From: Pyrinomonadaceae bacterium | GTDB lineage: Bacteria; Acidobacteriota; Blastocatellia; Pyrinomonadales; Pyrinomonadaceae | Direction: 5' to 3' | DNA: 64,000 bases | Assembly (NCBI GenBank): GCA_019694355.1 | Contig: JAIBCB010000003.1 | Span: 558,001 to 622,000 of the forward strand | Program-made: the position numbers and the translations under genes | Shown: piece by piece, positions 1-8,460 of the stretch | Layout: the number at the start of each line of letters is the position of its first letter | Position numbering within the stretch: the stretch's first letter is position 1 | The notes under the pieces: generated by a model | Databases searched by the model: none | What the model saw: only the letters and a program-made list of their open reading frames with translations | What the model was told of the DNA's origin: nothing

Positions 1-929
1 TCGTCACGGGTGAGTTTATCCTGAGTGCCGGTTATAAAAACGCCGATCAACGCGGCTACTACAACTGTCGGCATAAGGACGTACGAAAGGGCGTAGGAAA
101 AGCCCTGACTGATCGCCGCGAAACCGATAACGGCAACTGCGGCGAGAATGATCACCACCATCTTGACGATATATCCCGGATCCTGCGTCGGGGCACTGCT
201 CGCTGCTCCCGCATCAGCCACAGGTTTTGCTTCGGCCTGCGGCAGATTTCCGACATTCTTGATATTTCGACGGCCAAGGACATACTGTACAAGTCCGAGG
301 GCCATGCCGACGCCCGCGCATGCAAATCCGAAGTGCCAGCTCGAATTCGGGTCGAATCCTATTCCCTCGATCCACGCCCTGAACTGTGCGTTCTGTGCCA
401 AGTAGCCGCAGATAAGCGGTGCGAGGAATCCGCCGATATTGATCCCCATATAGAAGATCGAAAAACCGGCGTCGCGGCGTTCATCCTCCTTGCTATAGAG
501 ATCGCCGACCATTGCCGAGATATTAGATTTGAGGAATCCTGTCCCGATCGCGACAAGTATCAGTCCCGCATAGAACGTCGGCATCATCGGAAAGGCGAGC
601 GTGAAATGCCCGAGCATGATAATGATGCCGCCGACGAAGGTCGCACGCTTTGCTCCGATAAAACGATCCGCGATCCATCCGCCGATCAGCGGAAGGAAAT
701 ACACGCTTGCGGCATACAAGGCGTAGATCGGAGCCGCATCTGCCGCCGACCATCCCAAACCGCCGGTTGCGACGGCCGTCGTCATATAGAGCATCAGGAT
801 CGCGCGCATCCCGTAATAGCTGAATCTTTCCCACATTTCGGTGAAAAAGAGCGTCGAGAGCCCTCTGGGATGGCCAAAGAAAGCTCGGTCGTCGGACGGT
901 CGCGCGTTGTTTGCGGAATCAGTGCTCAT
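1..929 (-). CDS. POT/PTR2 family proton-coupled oligopeptide transporter (partial, C-terminus off the window)
   Basis: Inner-membrane major-facilitator protein of the proton-dependent oligopeptide transporter family, expected to import di- and tripeptides with protons. The coding strand reads from ATG at 929 to the window edge without a stop (about 309 codons), so the C-terminal half is missing. Near the N-terminus is the family motif ExxERFxYYG, seen as [10 protein letters not shown], in the first helix. Several hydrophobic helices follow, then a cytoplasmic linker rich in Ala and Pro around residue 215. The family call is firm; the actual substrate cannot be told from this fragment. It is divergent from the tRNA and alaA. 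Confidence 0.85.
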   Translation of the reverse strand, partial: MSTDSANNARPSDDRAFFGHPRGLSTLFFTEMWERFSYYGMRAILMLYMTTAVATGGLGWSAADAAPIYALYAASVYFLPLIGGWIADRFIGAKRATFVGGIIIMLGHFTLAFPMMPTFYAGLILVAIGTGFLKSNISAMVGDLYSKEDERRDAGFSIFYMGINIGGFLAPLICGYLAQNAQFRAWIEGIGFDPNSSWHFGFACAGVGMALGLVQYVLGRRNIKNVGNLPQAEAKPVADAGAASSAPTQDPGYIVKMVVIILAAVAVIGFAAISQGFSYALSYVLMPTVVVAALIGVFITGTQDKLTRD

Positions 930-1014
930 AAATAGTTTGTTTTCGCGGTCGTATTTTAGAGAGAAGTTTCGACGAATATAGCAGATTTTTGGTCGACAGC
1001 GAAACTTTAGGGCA

Positions 1015-1030
1015 AGCCCGCGTGCGGGCT
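1015..1030. repeat. Short perfect palindrome (16 bp)
   Basis: AGCCCGC-GT-GCGGGCT forms a 7-bp hairpin between the transporter gene and the tRNA. It is preceded by GGGCA, so it resembles the GGGC-AA-GCCC core of the REP-like palindromes seen elsewhere in the window. There is no T-tract, so a terminator role is not supported. Confidence 0.45.
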
Positions 1031-1106
1031 GCGAAAAAGACTGTTCGCAACCTTGGCCTTGGGATTTGCGGGAAGAATGTAGTTCCTCTAAACTTAATAG
1101 TTTCGT

Positions 1107-1179
<73 letters not shown>

Positions 1180-1227
1180 TGCCAATTTTTGACGACGATC
1201 GCTGACCGGGAGGCTCGATCACCTACC

Positions 1228-2454
1228 TTGAGGCAAGTAAACAAGTCCGCAAAACTCAGAGGCGTCTTCTACGACATCCGTGGGCCGGTGATGGATCTCG
1301 CAAGCCGAATGGAGGAAGCCGGTGAGCGGATAATAAAGCTCAACATCGGCAATCTTGCTGCATTCGGGCTGAATCCGCCGGACGAGATCGTGCAGGATAT
1401 GATCCGCAATCTTCCGGAGGCCGGAGGTTACACGGACAGCAAAGGGCTCTTTGCTCCGCGACGAGCGGTCGCACAATACGCTCAGGTAAAAGGCATCGCC
1501 GGAGTTGACGTTGACGATATCTATCTCGGCAACGGTGCCTCTGAATTGATCACGATGTCGCTCAACGCCCTGCTTGATGCGGGCGATGAGGTGCTCGTCC
1601 CGGCACCGGATTATCCATTGTGGACCGGTTCGGTATCCTTGAGCGGCGGCCGGCCGGTCCATTATGTCTGCGACGAGGCCAGCGAATGGATGCCGGACAT
1701 CGACGATATCCGCAGCAAGATCACCCCGAACACACGCGGCATTGTCGTTATCAACCCAAACAACCCGACAGGCGCGCTCTACCCGACGGAACTCCTTCTC
1801 TCGATCGTTGAGATCGCACGGGAACACGACCTGATCGTCTTTTCGGATGAGATCTACGATAAAACGCTCTTTGACGGGAATACGCACACAAGCCTCGCCT
1901 CGCTGGCGGACGATGTGTTGTTCTTGACCTTTAACGGCCTTAGCAAGAACTATCGTTCGTGCGGCTATCGGGCGGGATGGCTGATCGTCTCCGGCAACAA
2001 ACGGAACGCGGGCGACTACATTACAGGGCTGAATATGCTTTCGGCGATGCGGCTCTGTTCGAATACGCCCGGACAACTCGCCATCCAGACCGCCCTTGGC
2101 GGTTATCAGAGCATTGACGACCTTGTTGCACGGGGCGGCCGGCTTTGCCGTCAACGCGATCGCGCATACGACCTTCTGACAAAGATCCCGGGCGTTTCTG
2201 TCGTAAAGCCGAAGGCCGCCCTTTATATGTTCCCGAAGCTGGACCCGGAACTCTATCCGATCGCGGACGATAAGGAGTTTGCGTGCTCGCTCCTCGCAGA
2301 AGAAAAGGTCCTGATCGTGCAGGGCACGGGATTTAATTGGATCGATCACAACCACTTCCGCCTTGTTTTCCTCCCGAATGTTGACGACCTCGCCGAGGCC
2401 ATAGGACGCATTTCGGCCTTTCTCGAACGCTATCGCCGTTCCGCCGCAACTTGA
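1228..2454 (+). CDS. alaA: Alanine aminotransferase, AlaA type (PLP-dependent, fold type I)
   Basis: Transfers the amino group between glutamate and pyruvate to make alanine. The protein resembles E. coli AlaA along its whole length: SAKLRGVFYDIRGP at the N-terminus, INPNNPTGA, SDEIYDK, and the PLP lysine in FNGLSKNYRSCGYRAGW (codon at 1945). I chose the TTG at 1228 because it gives MRQVNKSAKL, matching the AlaA start MSPIEKSSKL in length; GGGAGG lies 14 bases upstream. An earlier in-frame TTG at 1189 would add 13 residues without homology and would start only 10 bases after the tRNA. The gene probably shares a transcript with the tRNA. Confidence 0.9.
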   Translation: MRQVNKSAKLRGVFYDIRGPVMDLASRMEEAGERIIKLNIGNLAAFGLNPPDEIVQDMIRNLPEAGGYTDSKGLFAPRRAVAQYAQVKGIAGVDVDDIYLGNGASELITMSLNALLDAGDEVLVPAPDYPLWTGSVSLSGGRPVHYVCDEASEWMPDIDDIRSKITPNTRGIVVINPNNPTGALYPTELLLSIVEIAREHDLIVFSDEIYDKTLFDGNTHTSLASLADDVLFLTFNGLSKNYRSCGYRAGWLIVSGNKRNAGDYITGLNMLSAMRLCSNTPGQLAIQTALGGYQSIDDLVARGGRLCRQRDRAYDLLTKIPGVSVVKPKAALYMFPKLDPELYPIADDKEFACSLLAEEKVLIVQGTGFNWIDHNHFRLVFLPNVDDLAEAIGRISAFLERYRRSAAT

Positions 2455-2501
2455 AAGCTGTTCTTGCGAGGACGAAAATAAGAATATTGGAGGCACTCGC
2501 G

Positions 2502-3107
2502 ATGAAACTTGAGCTCGAATCGAACAACCTCGATGATTACCTGGAGGAGATACCGCCGATCATCGAATTTTCTACGCCGAAGGTGAAGGAGACGATCGCC
2601 GCGATCGAGGCGCAAGCTGATTCGCCGCGTGAACGTGCGAAGTTAGCCTTCGAATTCGCACGAGACGAGATCTCACATTCTTTCGACACGAACAGCGAAG
2701 TGATAACGGTCGGTGCCGAGGACGCGATCGCGAAAAAGGAAGGCATTTGCTTTGCGAAATCCCATGTGCTCGCGGCACTCTTGCGCGGAATGAACATTCC
2801 TGCGGGATTTTGCTATCAGCGTGTGCTTCGAAAAGGAACGGTCGATTCCGGCTACGCTCTGCACGGGTTGAATGCTGTCTATCTCGACGATGTCGGTTGG
2901 TTTCGCGTCGATCCTCGCGGCAACAAGCCGGGCGTCGATTCGCAATTCTCAACCGATGAGGAGAAACTCGCTTATCCGATCCGCGAAGAACTCGGTGAGT
3001 TCGACTATCCGAACGTGCTTACCTCACCGCTGCCATCGGTGATCTCTGCGATGCACGAAACGAAGGATTGCCATACGCTCTTTTACGACCGCCCGGCCTC
3101 GATGTAG
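2502..3107 (+). CDS. Transglutaminase-like cysteine protein (201 aa)
   Basis: Belongs to the transglutaminase-like (papain-fold) superfamily. A Cys-His-Asp triad is visible: C83 in KEGICFAKS, H121 in LHGLNAVYL and D137 in FRVDPRGN. The protein has no signal peptide and is likely cytoplasmic. The start is ATG 2502 because GGAGG sits 8 bases upstream; a longer reading from TTG 2451 lacks such a site. It follows alaA by 47 bases in the same direction. Family members include amidases and peptidases, so the substrate is unknown. Confidence 0.82.
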   Translation: MKLELESNNLDDYLEEIPPIIEFSTPKVKETIAAIEAQADSPRERAKLAFEFARDEISHSFDTNSEVITVGAEDAIAKKEGICFAKSHVLAALLRGMNIPAGFCYQRVLRKGTVDSGYALHGLNAVYLDDVGWFRVDPRGNKPGVDSQFSTDEEKLAYPIREELGEFDYPNVLTSPLPSVISAMHETKDCHTLFYDRPASM

Positions 3108-3150
3108 CGCAAGCGTCGGATCTGAGCCTTTCTTCCGCGAGTTTTGGCAA

Positions 3151-4995
3151 CTAATCGACGACGATCTGCACCGACGCCTGGCCTTGAGCTCCGATCGGGT
3201 CGTATTCGATCGTGTTCAGGCCTTGCACCACGTACTGCGAGATGTCGAGCGTGATCGTGCTTCCCGGCAGGCCGCTGAACCAATAGCTGACATACGTGCC
3301 GTTGATCTGCAGATCCAGACGCTTCATCCGATAAGGCTTGACGATGAGATACGCGACATTTCCCGGCACGTAGATCGACTGAGTTCGACCCGCAACATCA
3401 AGCTTCGGATCGACCGTGATCGGATATGTGCCGATCTCAACGCCTGTGTAATAGGCCTTCAGTATCTGCAGAAAACTCTGACCCGCGAGCCCACGCCCGT
3501 TCGCGCCGTATTGACTCATCCCGACATTGTGTCCCCAGCCGCCGCCATAGGCGATGACGCCGCCAAAGCCGCCGCTGCCGTCATAATAACTCTCGATAAG
3601 ACCAGGGTTCGTAAGCGTGAAATTCGCCGCGATATTCGACGAATTAGGGCACACAGCAGGCTCGGAATTTACCGTTCGCCCAAAAACATTCCGTAAATTG
3701 TCCCATCCGCGCACTTCCACGACACCGGACGTGAGCGTGATCTGTTCGATTGCGATACGATTCGAACCTGTCATTCTGAGAAGTGTGGAAACGCCGGTGA
3801 TCGTGCCCGAGATGTCGCCGCTGATCAGGACATAACGATTACCCGTGAGGCGACTCTTTATCGATGCGGACGGGATGGTAACCTTCCAACGCGAAAAACG
3901 ATTGTTCACGCGCCCGCACATATCGTAGCCTTCGGGCACGATGTTCTTCCAGAAGGCGTCACGAACTGCCGGGTCGGTAAGGTCGGGAGCCGTGCCCTCG
4001 CCATCAAAGATCCCGGTCAGAAAAGGTGTAACATTTGTTCCGGGCAGCTGCGTGCTCGGAATGTTAAAGATCCAATGGTTGCTGTCGCTGTAACCGCCGA
4101 ACGAAGATGAATAAAGTGCCGAGATGATCGAGCCGTTGTATGTTGCGACCAATCCGGTCGATTCATCAGTTGCCTGAACGGCCCGAGCGTGTTCGCTCAG
4201 ATAGCCGCGATACACCTGCGACGATGAGGAATCGACGATGTCGAATGGATAACCAAGCCCGACGTAGCGTCCGCGATTTGCGATCGCGTATCCGCGTGCG
4301 GCAACCGCCTGTGCCCGCAGAGCTTCCATATGAAAGGACGCGATCGATTCATTTGCTACTACGCCGCGAACGTACTTCTCGACCTCGATGATATTGACGA
4401 GATTCACCGCACCGGCGGCGGTAGTCGTTCCGCGTGCGATCTCGATCTCGCCCCGATACTTCGGTTTCTGAACAACCCCCAGAGCGTTTCGCAGAATACT
4501 TTCGACGGTAAAGAGATTCGTGTCGATCGACGGCACGAATCTAACGGGTCCGACCACGTTGTAGGTCGCGGTCGGGCTTACGACCACGTAATTAGTGCCG
4601 TTAAAACTGACGGTGTAGAGTTCACCTGCCTGCATTGACGCGATCGTATCGCCGGTAGAAAGGTCGATGACAGCGACCGAACCTTCAGTATTTGTAAGCT
4701 GAACGGACTGGTGATTTAGCGTGGAAAACTCGGTGGCAATCCCGCCGGTCCCGTTGAACGTGTTCGCGTATAGACCTACGCGAAGGGACACGACGACGGC
4801 ACTCGGTGTGCTTAGATTCACGGGTCCGAGTTCGGGGCGATTTCCTGACGCGTGAGAGTCGCCAACCGCAACTCTGGATCGAATAAAATCTTCTTCCAGC
4901 TGTCGGTCGGAGCGAGAAGATCGCTGTGCGAAACTCTGCCCGACACAGACGAGGACCAACAGAGAAGCGAGAGACCAAAGTACTTGTTTTTTCAT
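3151..4995 (-). CDS. SpoIID/LytB-domain protein, exported (614 aa)
   Basis: Exported protein with a signal peptide at residues 1-23 (ends SFAQ). The central part carries the SpoIID signature: EKYVRGVVANESIASFHMEA, then RAQAVAARGYA, and later GWGHNVGMSQYGANGRG. SpoIID of sporulating Firmicutes is a peptidoglycan lytic transglycosylase acting on glycans without stem peptides; here a wall-remodelling role is inferred. The C-terminal 80-100 residues look like a beta-rich add-on. GGAGG lies about 10 bases before the ATG. No sporulation genes are nearby, so a sporulation role is not implied. Confidence 0.85.
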   Translation of the reverse strand: MKKQVLWSLASLLVLVCVGQSFAQRSSRSDRQLEEDFIRSRVAVGDSHASGNRPELGPVNLSTPSAVVVSLRVGLYANTFNGTGGIATEFSTLNHQSVQLTNTEGSVAVIDLSTGDTIASMQAGELYTVSFNGTNYVVVSPTATYNVVGPVRFVPSIDTNLFTVESILRNALGVVQKPKYRGEIEIARGTTTAAGAVNLVNIIEVEKYVRGVVANESIASFHMEALRAQAVAARGYAIANRGRYVGLGYPFDIVDSSSSQVYRGYLSEHARAVQATDESTGLVATYNGSIISALYSSSFGGYSDSNHWIFNIPSTQLPGTNVTPFLTGIFDGEGTAPDLTDPAVRDAFWKNIVPEGYDMCGRVNNRFSRWKVTIPSASIKSRLTGNRYVLISGDISGTITGVSTLLRMTGSNRIAIEQITLTSGVVEVRGWDNLRNVFGRTVNSEPAVCPNSSNIAANFTLTNPGLIESYYDGSGGFGGVIAYGGGWGHNVGMSQYGANGRGLAGQSFLQILKAYYTGVEIGTYPITVDPKLDVAGRTQSIYVPGNVAYLIVKPYRMKRLDLQINGTYVSYWFSGLPGSTITLDISQYVVQGLNTIEYDPIGAQGQASVQIVVD

Positions 4996-5304
4996 TTTCG
5001 ACCGACCTCCAAAGTGGGTTTCTCACATAATGCCAAGGTGTTTTGGAAAGGCGCAAGAGCCCGAGGTCACAGCTGATAATGCCGACTGATACATATCATC
5101 AAAAGAGCTTACCGCCCCGGTTGCCGCAAGAGCCGACAACAAGAATCAATGTATCACACATATTGTGATAAATGCAACAAAAAATGCACCTTGTTGCAGC
5201 ACGAAATTGCTCCAGGTTTCTCGGCTGGTTGAGCTTGACCGCACTTAACGCTCAAACTTCCAGCAAGCTTCCCTTAGCCGACCGCTTACTTTGCTGCTTC
5301 TCCC
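4996..5304. other. Intergenic region upstream of the SpoIID-like gene
   Basis: About 310 bases between the start of the SpoIID-like gene and the stop of ychF, both on the minus strand. It must hold the promoter for the former. I see AT-rich stretches around 5140-5190 but no clear operator, terminator or small gene. Confidence 0.4.
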
Positions 5305-6405
5305 TTAAACGTTAAAGCGGAAGTTTACGATATCGCCGTCACGCATTACGTATTCTTTTCCTTCGAGGCGGACGAGGCCTTTTTCGCGGGCGGCGGCGTA
5401 GGTGCCGCAGGCGACGAGGTCGTCGTAGGAGACGATCTCGGCGCGGATGAAGCCGCGTTCGAAGTCGGTGTGTATGGTGCCGGCGGCCTGCGGTGCTTTT
5501 GTGCCGATGGGAATCGTCCAAGCGCGCGTCTCTTTCTCGCCCGCGGTCAGGAACGACATCAGCCCGAGCATATGGTACGCGGCCTTGATGAGGCCATCGA
5601 CGCCGCTCGACGCAAGGCCGAGGTCTTTTAGATACTCAGAGCGTTCAGCGGGGTCGAGAGCGACGAGTTCGGCCTCCAGTTTTGCGCAGATCATCACGAC
5701 GTCAGCTTTCTCGGCCTCGGCGTGTTTGCGAACGGCGGCAACGTGCGGATTGCTGTCAGGGTCGGCAAGCGTCGCTTCGTCAACGTTTGCCGCGTAGATC
5801 GTGGGCTTTGTCGAAAGCAGGAACCAGCCCTTAACGATCGCACGTTCGTCGTCCGTCAGGTCAGCGGCACGAGCAGGACGCCCTTCTTCGAGGATCGGCT
5901 GGATCTTGTCCATCAGCTCGATGTCGCGTTTTGCTTCCTTATCGCCGGATTTTGCGGCACGCTGTGCCTTTTCACGACGCTTTTCGACCGAAGCGAGATC
6001 GGCGAGCGCAAGCTCGATCTGGATCGTCTCGATGTCACGAACAGGATCGACAGAGCCTTCGACGTGGACGATATTCTCATCCTCGAAACAACGCACGACC
6101 TGGATGACAGCGTCCGTTTCGCGGATATTCGCGAGGAACTGATTGCCGAGGCCTTCACCTTTTGACGCTCCGCGAACGAGGCCTGCGATATCGACGAACT
6201 CGACCGTCGCGGGGATGATCGTCGCGGTCTTGACGACCTTTGCGAGCGGTTCGAGACGCTCGTCCGGTACGGGAACGACACCGACATTCGGTTCGATCGT
6301 CGCGAAAGGGTAATTCGCCGCCAATGCCGCTTCCTGTGCGGTCAATGCGTTAAAAAGGGTGGATTTTCCGACGTTGGGCAGACCAACTATCCCGGCTTGA
6401 AGCAT
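5305..6405 (-). CDS. ychF: Redox-regulated ATPase YchF (Obg-like ATPase)
   Basis: P-loop NTPase of the Obg/OLA1 group that prefers ATP over GTP and associates with ribosomes. Walker A is GLPNVGKST at residues 8-16, switch II is DIAGLVRGASKGEGLGN, and the C-terminal TGS-like domain ends in RDGDIVNFRFNV. The length (366 aa) is normal for the family. The gene is monocistronic here, with about 130 bases to the divergent ArsR-family gene. Assignment is secure. Confidence 0.96.
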   Translation of the reverse strand: MLQAGIVGLPNVGKSTLFNALTAQEAALAANYPFATIEPNVGVVPVPDERLEPLAKVVKTATIIPATVEFVDIAGLVRGASKGEGLGNQFLANIRETDAVIQVVRCFEDENIVHVEGSVDPVRDIETIQIELALADLASVEKRREKAQRAAKSGDKEAKRDIELMDKIQPILEEGRPARAADLTDDERAIVKGWFLLSTKPTIYAANVDEATLADPDSNPHVAAVRKHAEAEKADVVMICAKLEAELVALDPAERSEYLKDLGLASSGVDGLIKAAYHMLGLMSFLTAGEKETRAWTIPIGTKAPQAAGTIHTDFERGFIRAEIVSYDDLVACGTYAAAREKGLVRLEGKEYVMRDGDIVNFRFNV

Positions 6406-6487
6406 AAGTCAATAACAGCCCCGATGGGCGAAACAGCCATTGTAGCGTATTTGAAAAAAGTTCGCAGAATGGTGAGTTAAGACTTGC

Positions 6488-6529
6488 GTAGTTAAATAGC
6501 TACATGTATATTAGTAGTCAAGTAGCTAC
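6488..6529. promoter_or_regulatory. Two 16-bp direct repeats, probable ArsR-family operator
   Basis: GTAGTTAAATAGCTAC (6488-6503) and GTAGTCAAGTAGCTAC (6514-6529) are 26 bp apart start to start. Each is itself a GTAG-N8-CTAC inverted repeat, as expected for a dimeric winged-helix repressor. The second copy ends 5 bases before the regulator's ATG, which suggests autorepression. Confidence 0.7.
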
Positions 6530-6534
6530 GCATT

Positions 6535-6879
6535 ATGAATCTACGAAGAGATGTTTTTCAGGCTATAGCGGACCCGACGCGGCGGGCGATATTAGTTCTC
6601 TTGGCTACGCAGTCACTGACCGCCGGTGCGATCGCCGCCAATTTCGGTACCGCGAGGCCGACCGTCTCAAAACACTTAAAGATACTTGCAGAATGTGAAC
6701 TGCTCGACCAGGATCGGTCGGGCCGCGAGATCCATTATCGGCTCAACCCGAAAAAGATGATTGAGATCGCTGACTTTATCGAGCCGTTCCGTCAAATGTG
6801 GGACGAACGATTCAACAAGCTAGAGGACATAATGAAAAAGGAGAGCCGACAGCCCGTACATGACTTGGGGCCGTACTAA
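6535..6879 (+). CDS. ArsR/SdpR-family winged-helix regulator (114 aa)
   Basis: Dimeric winged-helix DNA-binding protein of the ArsR superfamily, SdpR-like branch. It begins [17 protein letters not shown] and has the recognition helix region [13 protein letters not shown] followed by a wing [11 protein letters not shown]. It has no CxC metal-binding motif, so a metal sensor role is unlikely. In this branch the regulator is usually cotranscribed with an SRPBCC-domain gene, as here. There is no ribosome-binding site before the ATG, and the operator abuts the start, so the message may be leaderless. Confidence 0.9.
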   Translation: MNLRRDVFQAIADPTRRAILVLLATQSLTAGAIAANFGTARPTVSKHLKILAECELLDQDRSGREIHYRLNPKKMIEIADFIEPFRQMWDERFNKLEDIMKKESRQPVHDLGPY

Positions 6880-6881
6880 AA

Positions 6882-7358
6882 ATGGAAAGGAAAACAAATA
6901 TTGACGCCGAGGACGGCAGACAGGACATATTGATCACACGCGAATTCGACCTGCCGATCGAATCGCTGTTTCGGGCACACGTCGAAGCGAATTTGGTCGA
7001 GCAATGGATGGGGACAAAGGTCATAAAACTCGAGAACAAAAAGCACGGGAGCTACGAATTCGAGACGAGCGATCAGAATGGCAACGTCCTTTTCAGAGCG
7101 AACGGAACGATACATGACTTCGCGCCGAACGAGCGCATCACGCGAACGTTCGAAATGGAGAACACGCCATTCCCCGTACAGCTTGAGTTTCTCGAATTCT
7201 CAGGCTTGTCGGACGCGAGAAGCAAGCTGACCATTCAGATGGTCTTTCGCTCGGTCGAGGATCGCGATAATTTGCTCAAACTGCCATTCAGGCAGGGCAT
7301 AAATATGGCGCATGACCGACTGCAGGAGATCGTAGGAAAATTGAGGCAGGGACAATGA
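6882..7358 (+). CDS. SRPBCC/AHSA1-domain protein (158 aa)
   Basis: START-like fold related to the C-terminal domain of the Hsp90 activator Aha1. Seen: an N-terminal strand ITREFDLPIESLFRAHVEANLVEQWMG and the family pattern GSYEFETSDQNGNVLF. It starts 2 bases after the ArsR gene and overlaps the next gene by 4 bases, so the three form an operon. These proteins bind hydrophobic ligands; the ligand is unknown. The pairing with a SdpR-like regulator is common and suggests the regulator controls it. Confidence 0.87.
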   Translation: MERKTNIDAEDGRQDILITREFDLPIESLFRAHVEANLVEQWMGTKVIKLENKKHGSYEFETSDQNGNVLFRANGTIHDFAPNERITRTFEMENTPFPVQLEFLEFSGLSDARSKLTIQMVFRSVEDRDNLLKLPFRQGINMAHDRLQEIVGKLRQGQ

Positions 7359-7750
7359 CAAAAGCACGCAAGATAATCTATTGGATCGCGACCGTTTGGC
7401 TCGGGCTCGGACTCACCGCGACCGGGATCGCCCAATTTGTCGGTGCGAACGGCCAAGGCGGAGCCGACATGATGGCAAAGCTCGGCTACCCGCTGTATTT
7501 GATGCCGCTGCTCGGCGTCTGGAAGATCCTCGCGGTCGCGGCGTTGCTCATCCCGAAGTTTCCACTCTTAAAAGAATGGGCATACGCGGGCGTTGTCTTT
7601 CTGACGACCGGAGCGATCTATTCGCACATAGCGGCACACGACGCCGTCGTGGAAGTTCTCCCCAGTCTCCTGCTTCTGATCTTGGCAGGACTGTCGTGGT
7701 TTCTTAGACCGGCAAGCAGGCGACTTATAACGCAGCCATCTGCAATTTAG
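7355..7750 (+). CDS. DoxX-like membrane protein (131 aa)
   Basis: Small integral membrane protein with four hydrophobic helices (about residues 7-28, 45-66, 72-92 and 98-118), matching the DoxX-like family. It starts within the stop of the SRPBCC gene (ATGA overlap), so it belongs to the same operon. DoxX proteins are linked to redox or membrane stress in several bacteria, but no biochemical role can be read here. Confidence 0.82.
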   Translation: MTKARKIIYWIATVWLGLGLTATGIAQFVGANGQGGADMMAKLGYPLYLMPLLGVWKILAVAALLIPKFPLLKEWAYAGVVFLTTGAIYSHIAAHDAVVEVLPSLLLLILAGLSWFLRPASRRLITQPSAI

Positions 7751-7776
7751 TTACTAATTAAAGAAATTAGTAATTA
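7748..7776 (+). terminator. AT-rich hairpin after the doxX-like gene
   Basis: TTACTAATT (7751-7759) pairs with AATTAGTAA (7765-7773) around a 5-base loop and can extend by a few pairs. It sits directly at the end of the operon. There is no run of T after the stem, so termination is only suggested by position. Confidence 0.3.
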
Positions 7777-7789
7777 GACGAACAAGGAA

Positions 7790-7856
7790 CCAATTTACAA
7801 TGGGTCAATTTACAATTGACAATTCGAAGCGGTTTTTATGGGCCATTGTAAATTGG
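7790..7856. repeat. 14-bp perfect inverted repeat with internal direct copies
   Basis: CCAATTTACAATGG (7790-7803) is matched by its reverse complement at 7843-7856, with 39 bases between. A further CAATTTACAATTG lies inside at 7806-7818. It falls between the doxX-like operon and the DUF4256 gene; its function is unknown. Confidence 0.55.
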
Positions 7857-7880
7857 GAATAAGATATCGGAGCTTGAGGG

Positions 7881-8438
7881 ATGAAAAAGCAACTATCAAC
7901 TGAACAGCGTATCGAGCTGATCGAAACATTGAAAGAGCGGTTTGAGGAAAATATCGCGCGGCACAAAGGTATCAAATGGGCCGATGTCGCCGCGAGGCTT
8001 GAGGCTGCACCGGCGAAGCTATGGTCGCTTGCGGAGATGGAACGTACGGGCGGCGAGCCCGATGTTGTTCGTTCCGATAAGAAGACGGGCGAGTATATTT
8101 TTGTGGATTGTTCAGCAGAAACGCCGAAAGGCCGCCGCAGTCTTTGCTATGACCGCGATGCGTGGGAATCGCGCAAGCAGCACAAGCCGGAGAGCGATGC
8201 AATTAGCGTTGCCGCCGCAATGGGTATCGATCTCTTGACCGAAGATGAATACTATGGCTTGCAGCAGCTAGGCGAATTCGACCTCAAGACCTCGAGTTGG
8301 CTCGCAACTCCTGCCGATGTTCGCGAACATGGCGGGGCTCTCTTCGGAGACCGTCGGTTCGGCCGGGTCTTCACCTACCACAACGGCGCCGAATCGTATT
8401 ACGCCGCCCGCGGATTTCGCGGTTCACTGCGGGTGTGA
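7881..8438 (+). CDS. DUF4256-domain protein (185 aa)
   Basis: Soluble protein matching the DUF4256 family, recognisable from LKERFEENIARHKGIKW at the N-terminus, TGGEPDVV, FVDCSAETPKGRRSLCYD, and a C-terminal region ending FHNGAESYYAARGFRG-like (here TYHNGAESYYAARGFRG). No function is known for the family. It has no signal peptide or membrane segment and stands alone between operons. Confidence 0.85.
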   Translation: MKKQLSTEQRIELIETLKERFEENIARHKGIKWADVAARLEAAPAKLWSLAEMERTGGEPDVVRSDKKTGEYIFVDCSAETPKGRRSLCYDRDAWESRKQHKPESDAISVAAAMGIDLLTEDEYYGLQQLGEFDLKTSSWLATPADVREHGGALFGDRRFGRVFTYHNGAESYYAARGFRGSLRV

Positions 8439-8460
8439 AGAGCGGCTGGATCAAAGTGTT

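Noticed and set aside
1219..2496. 425-codon open frame antisense to alaA
   Set aside because: It mirrors a well-conserved aminotransferase; high GC third positions keep the opposite strand open. No homology or start signal.
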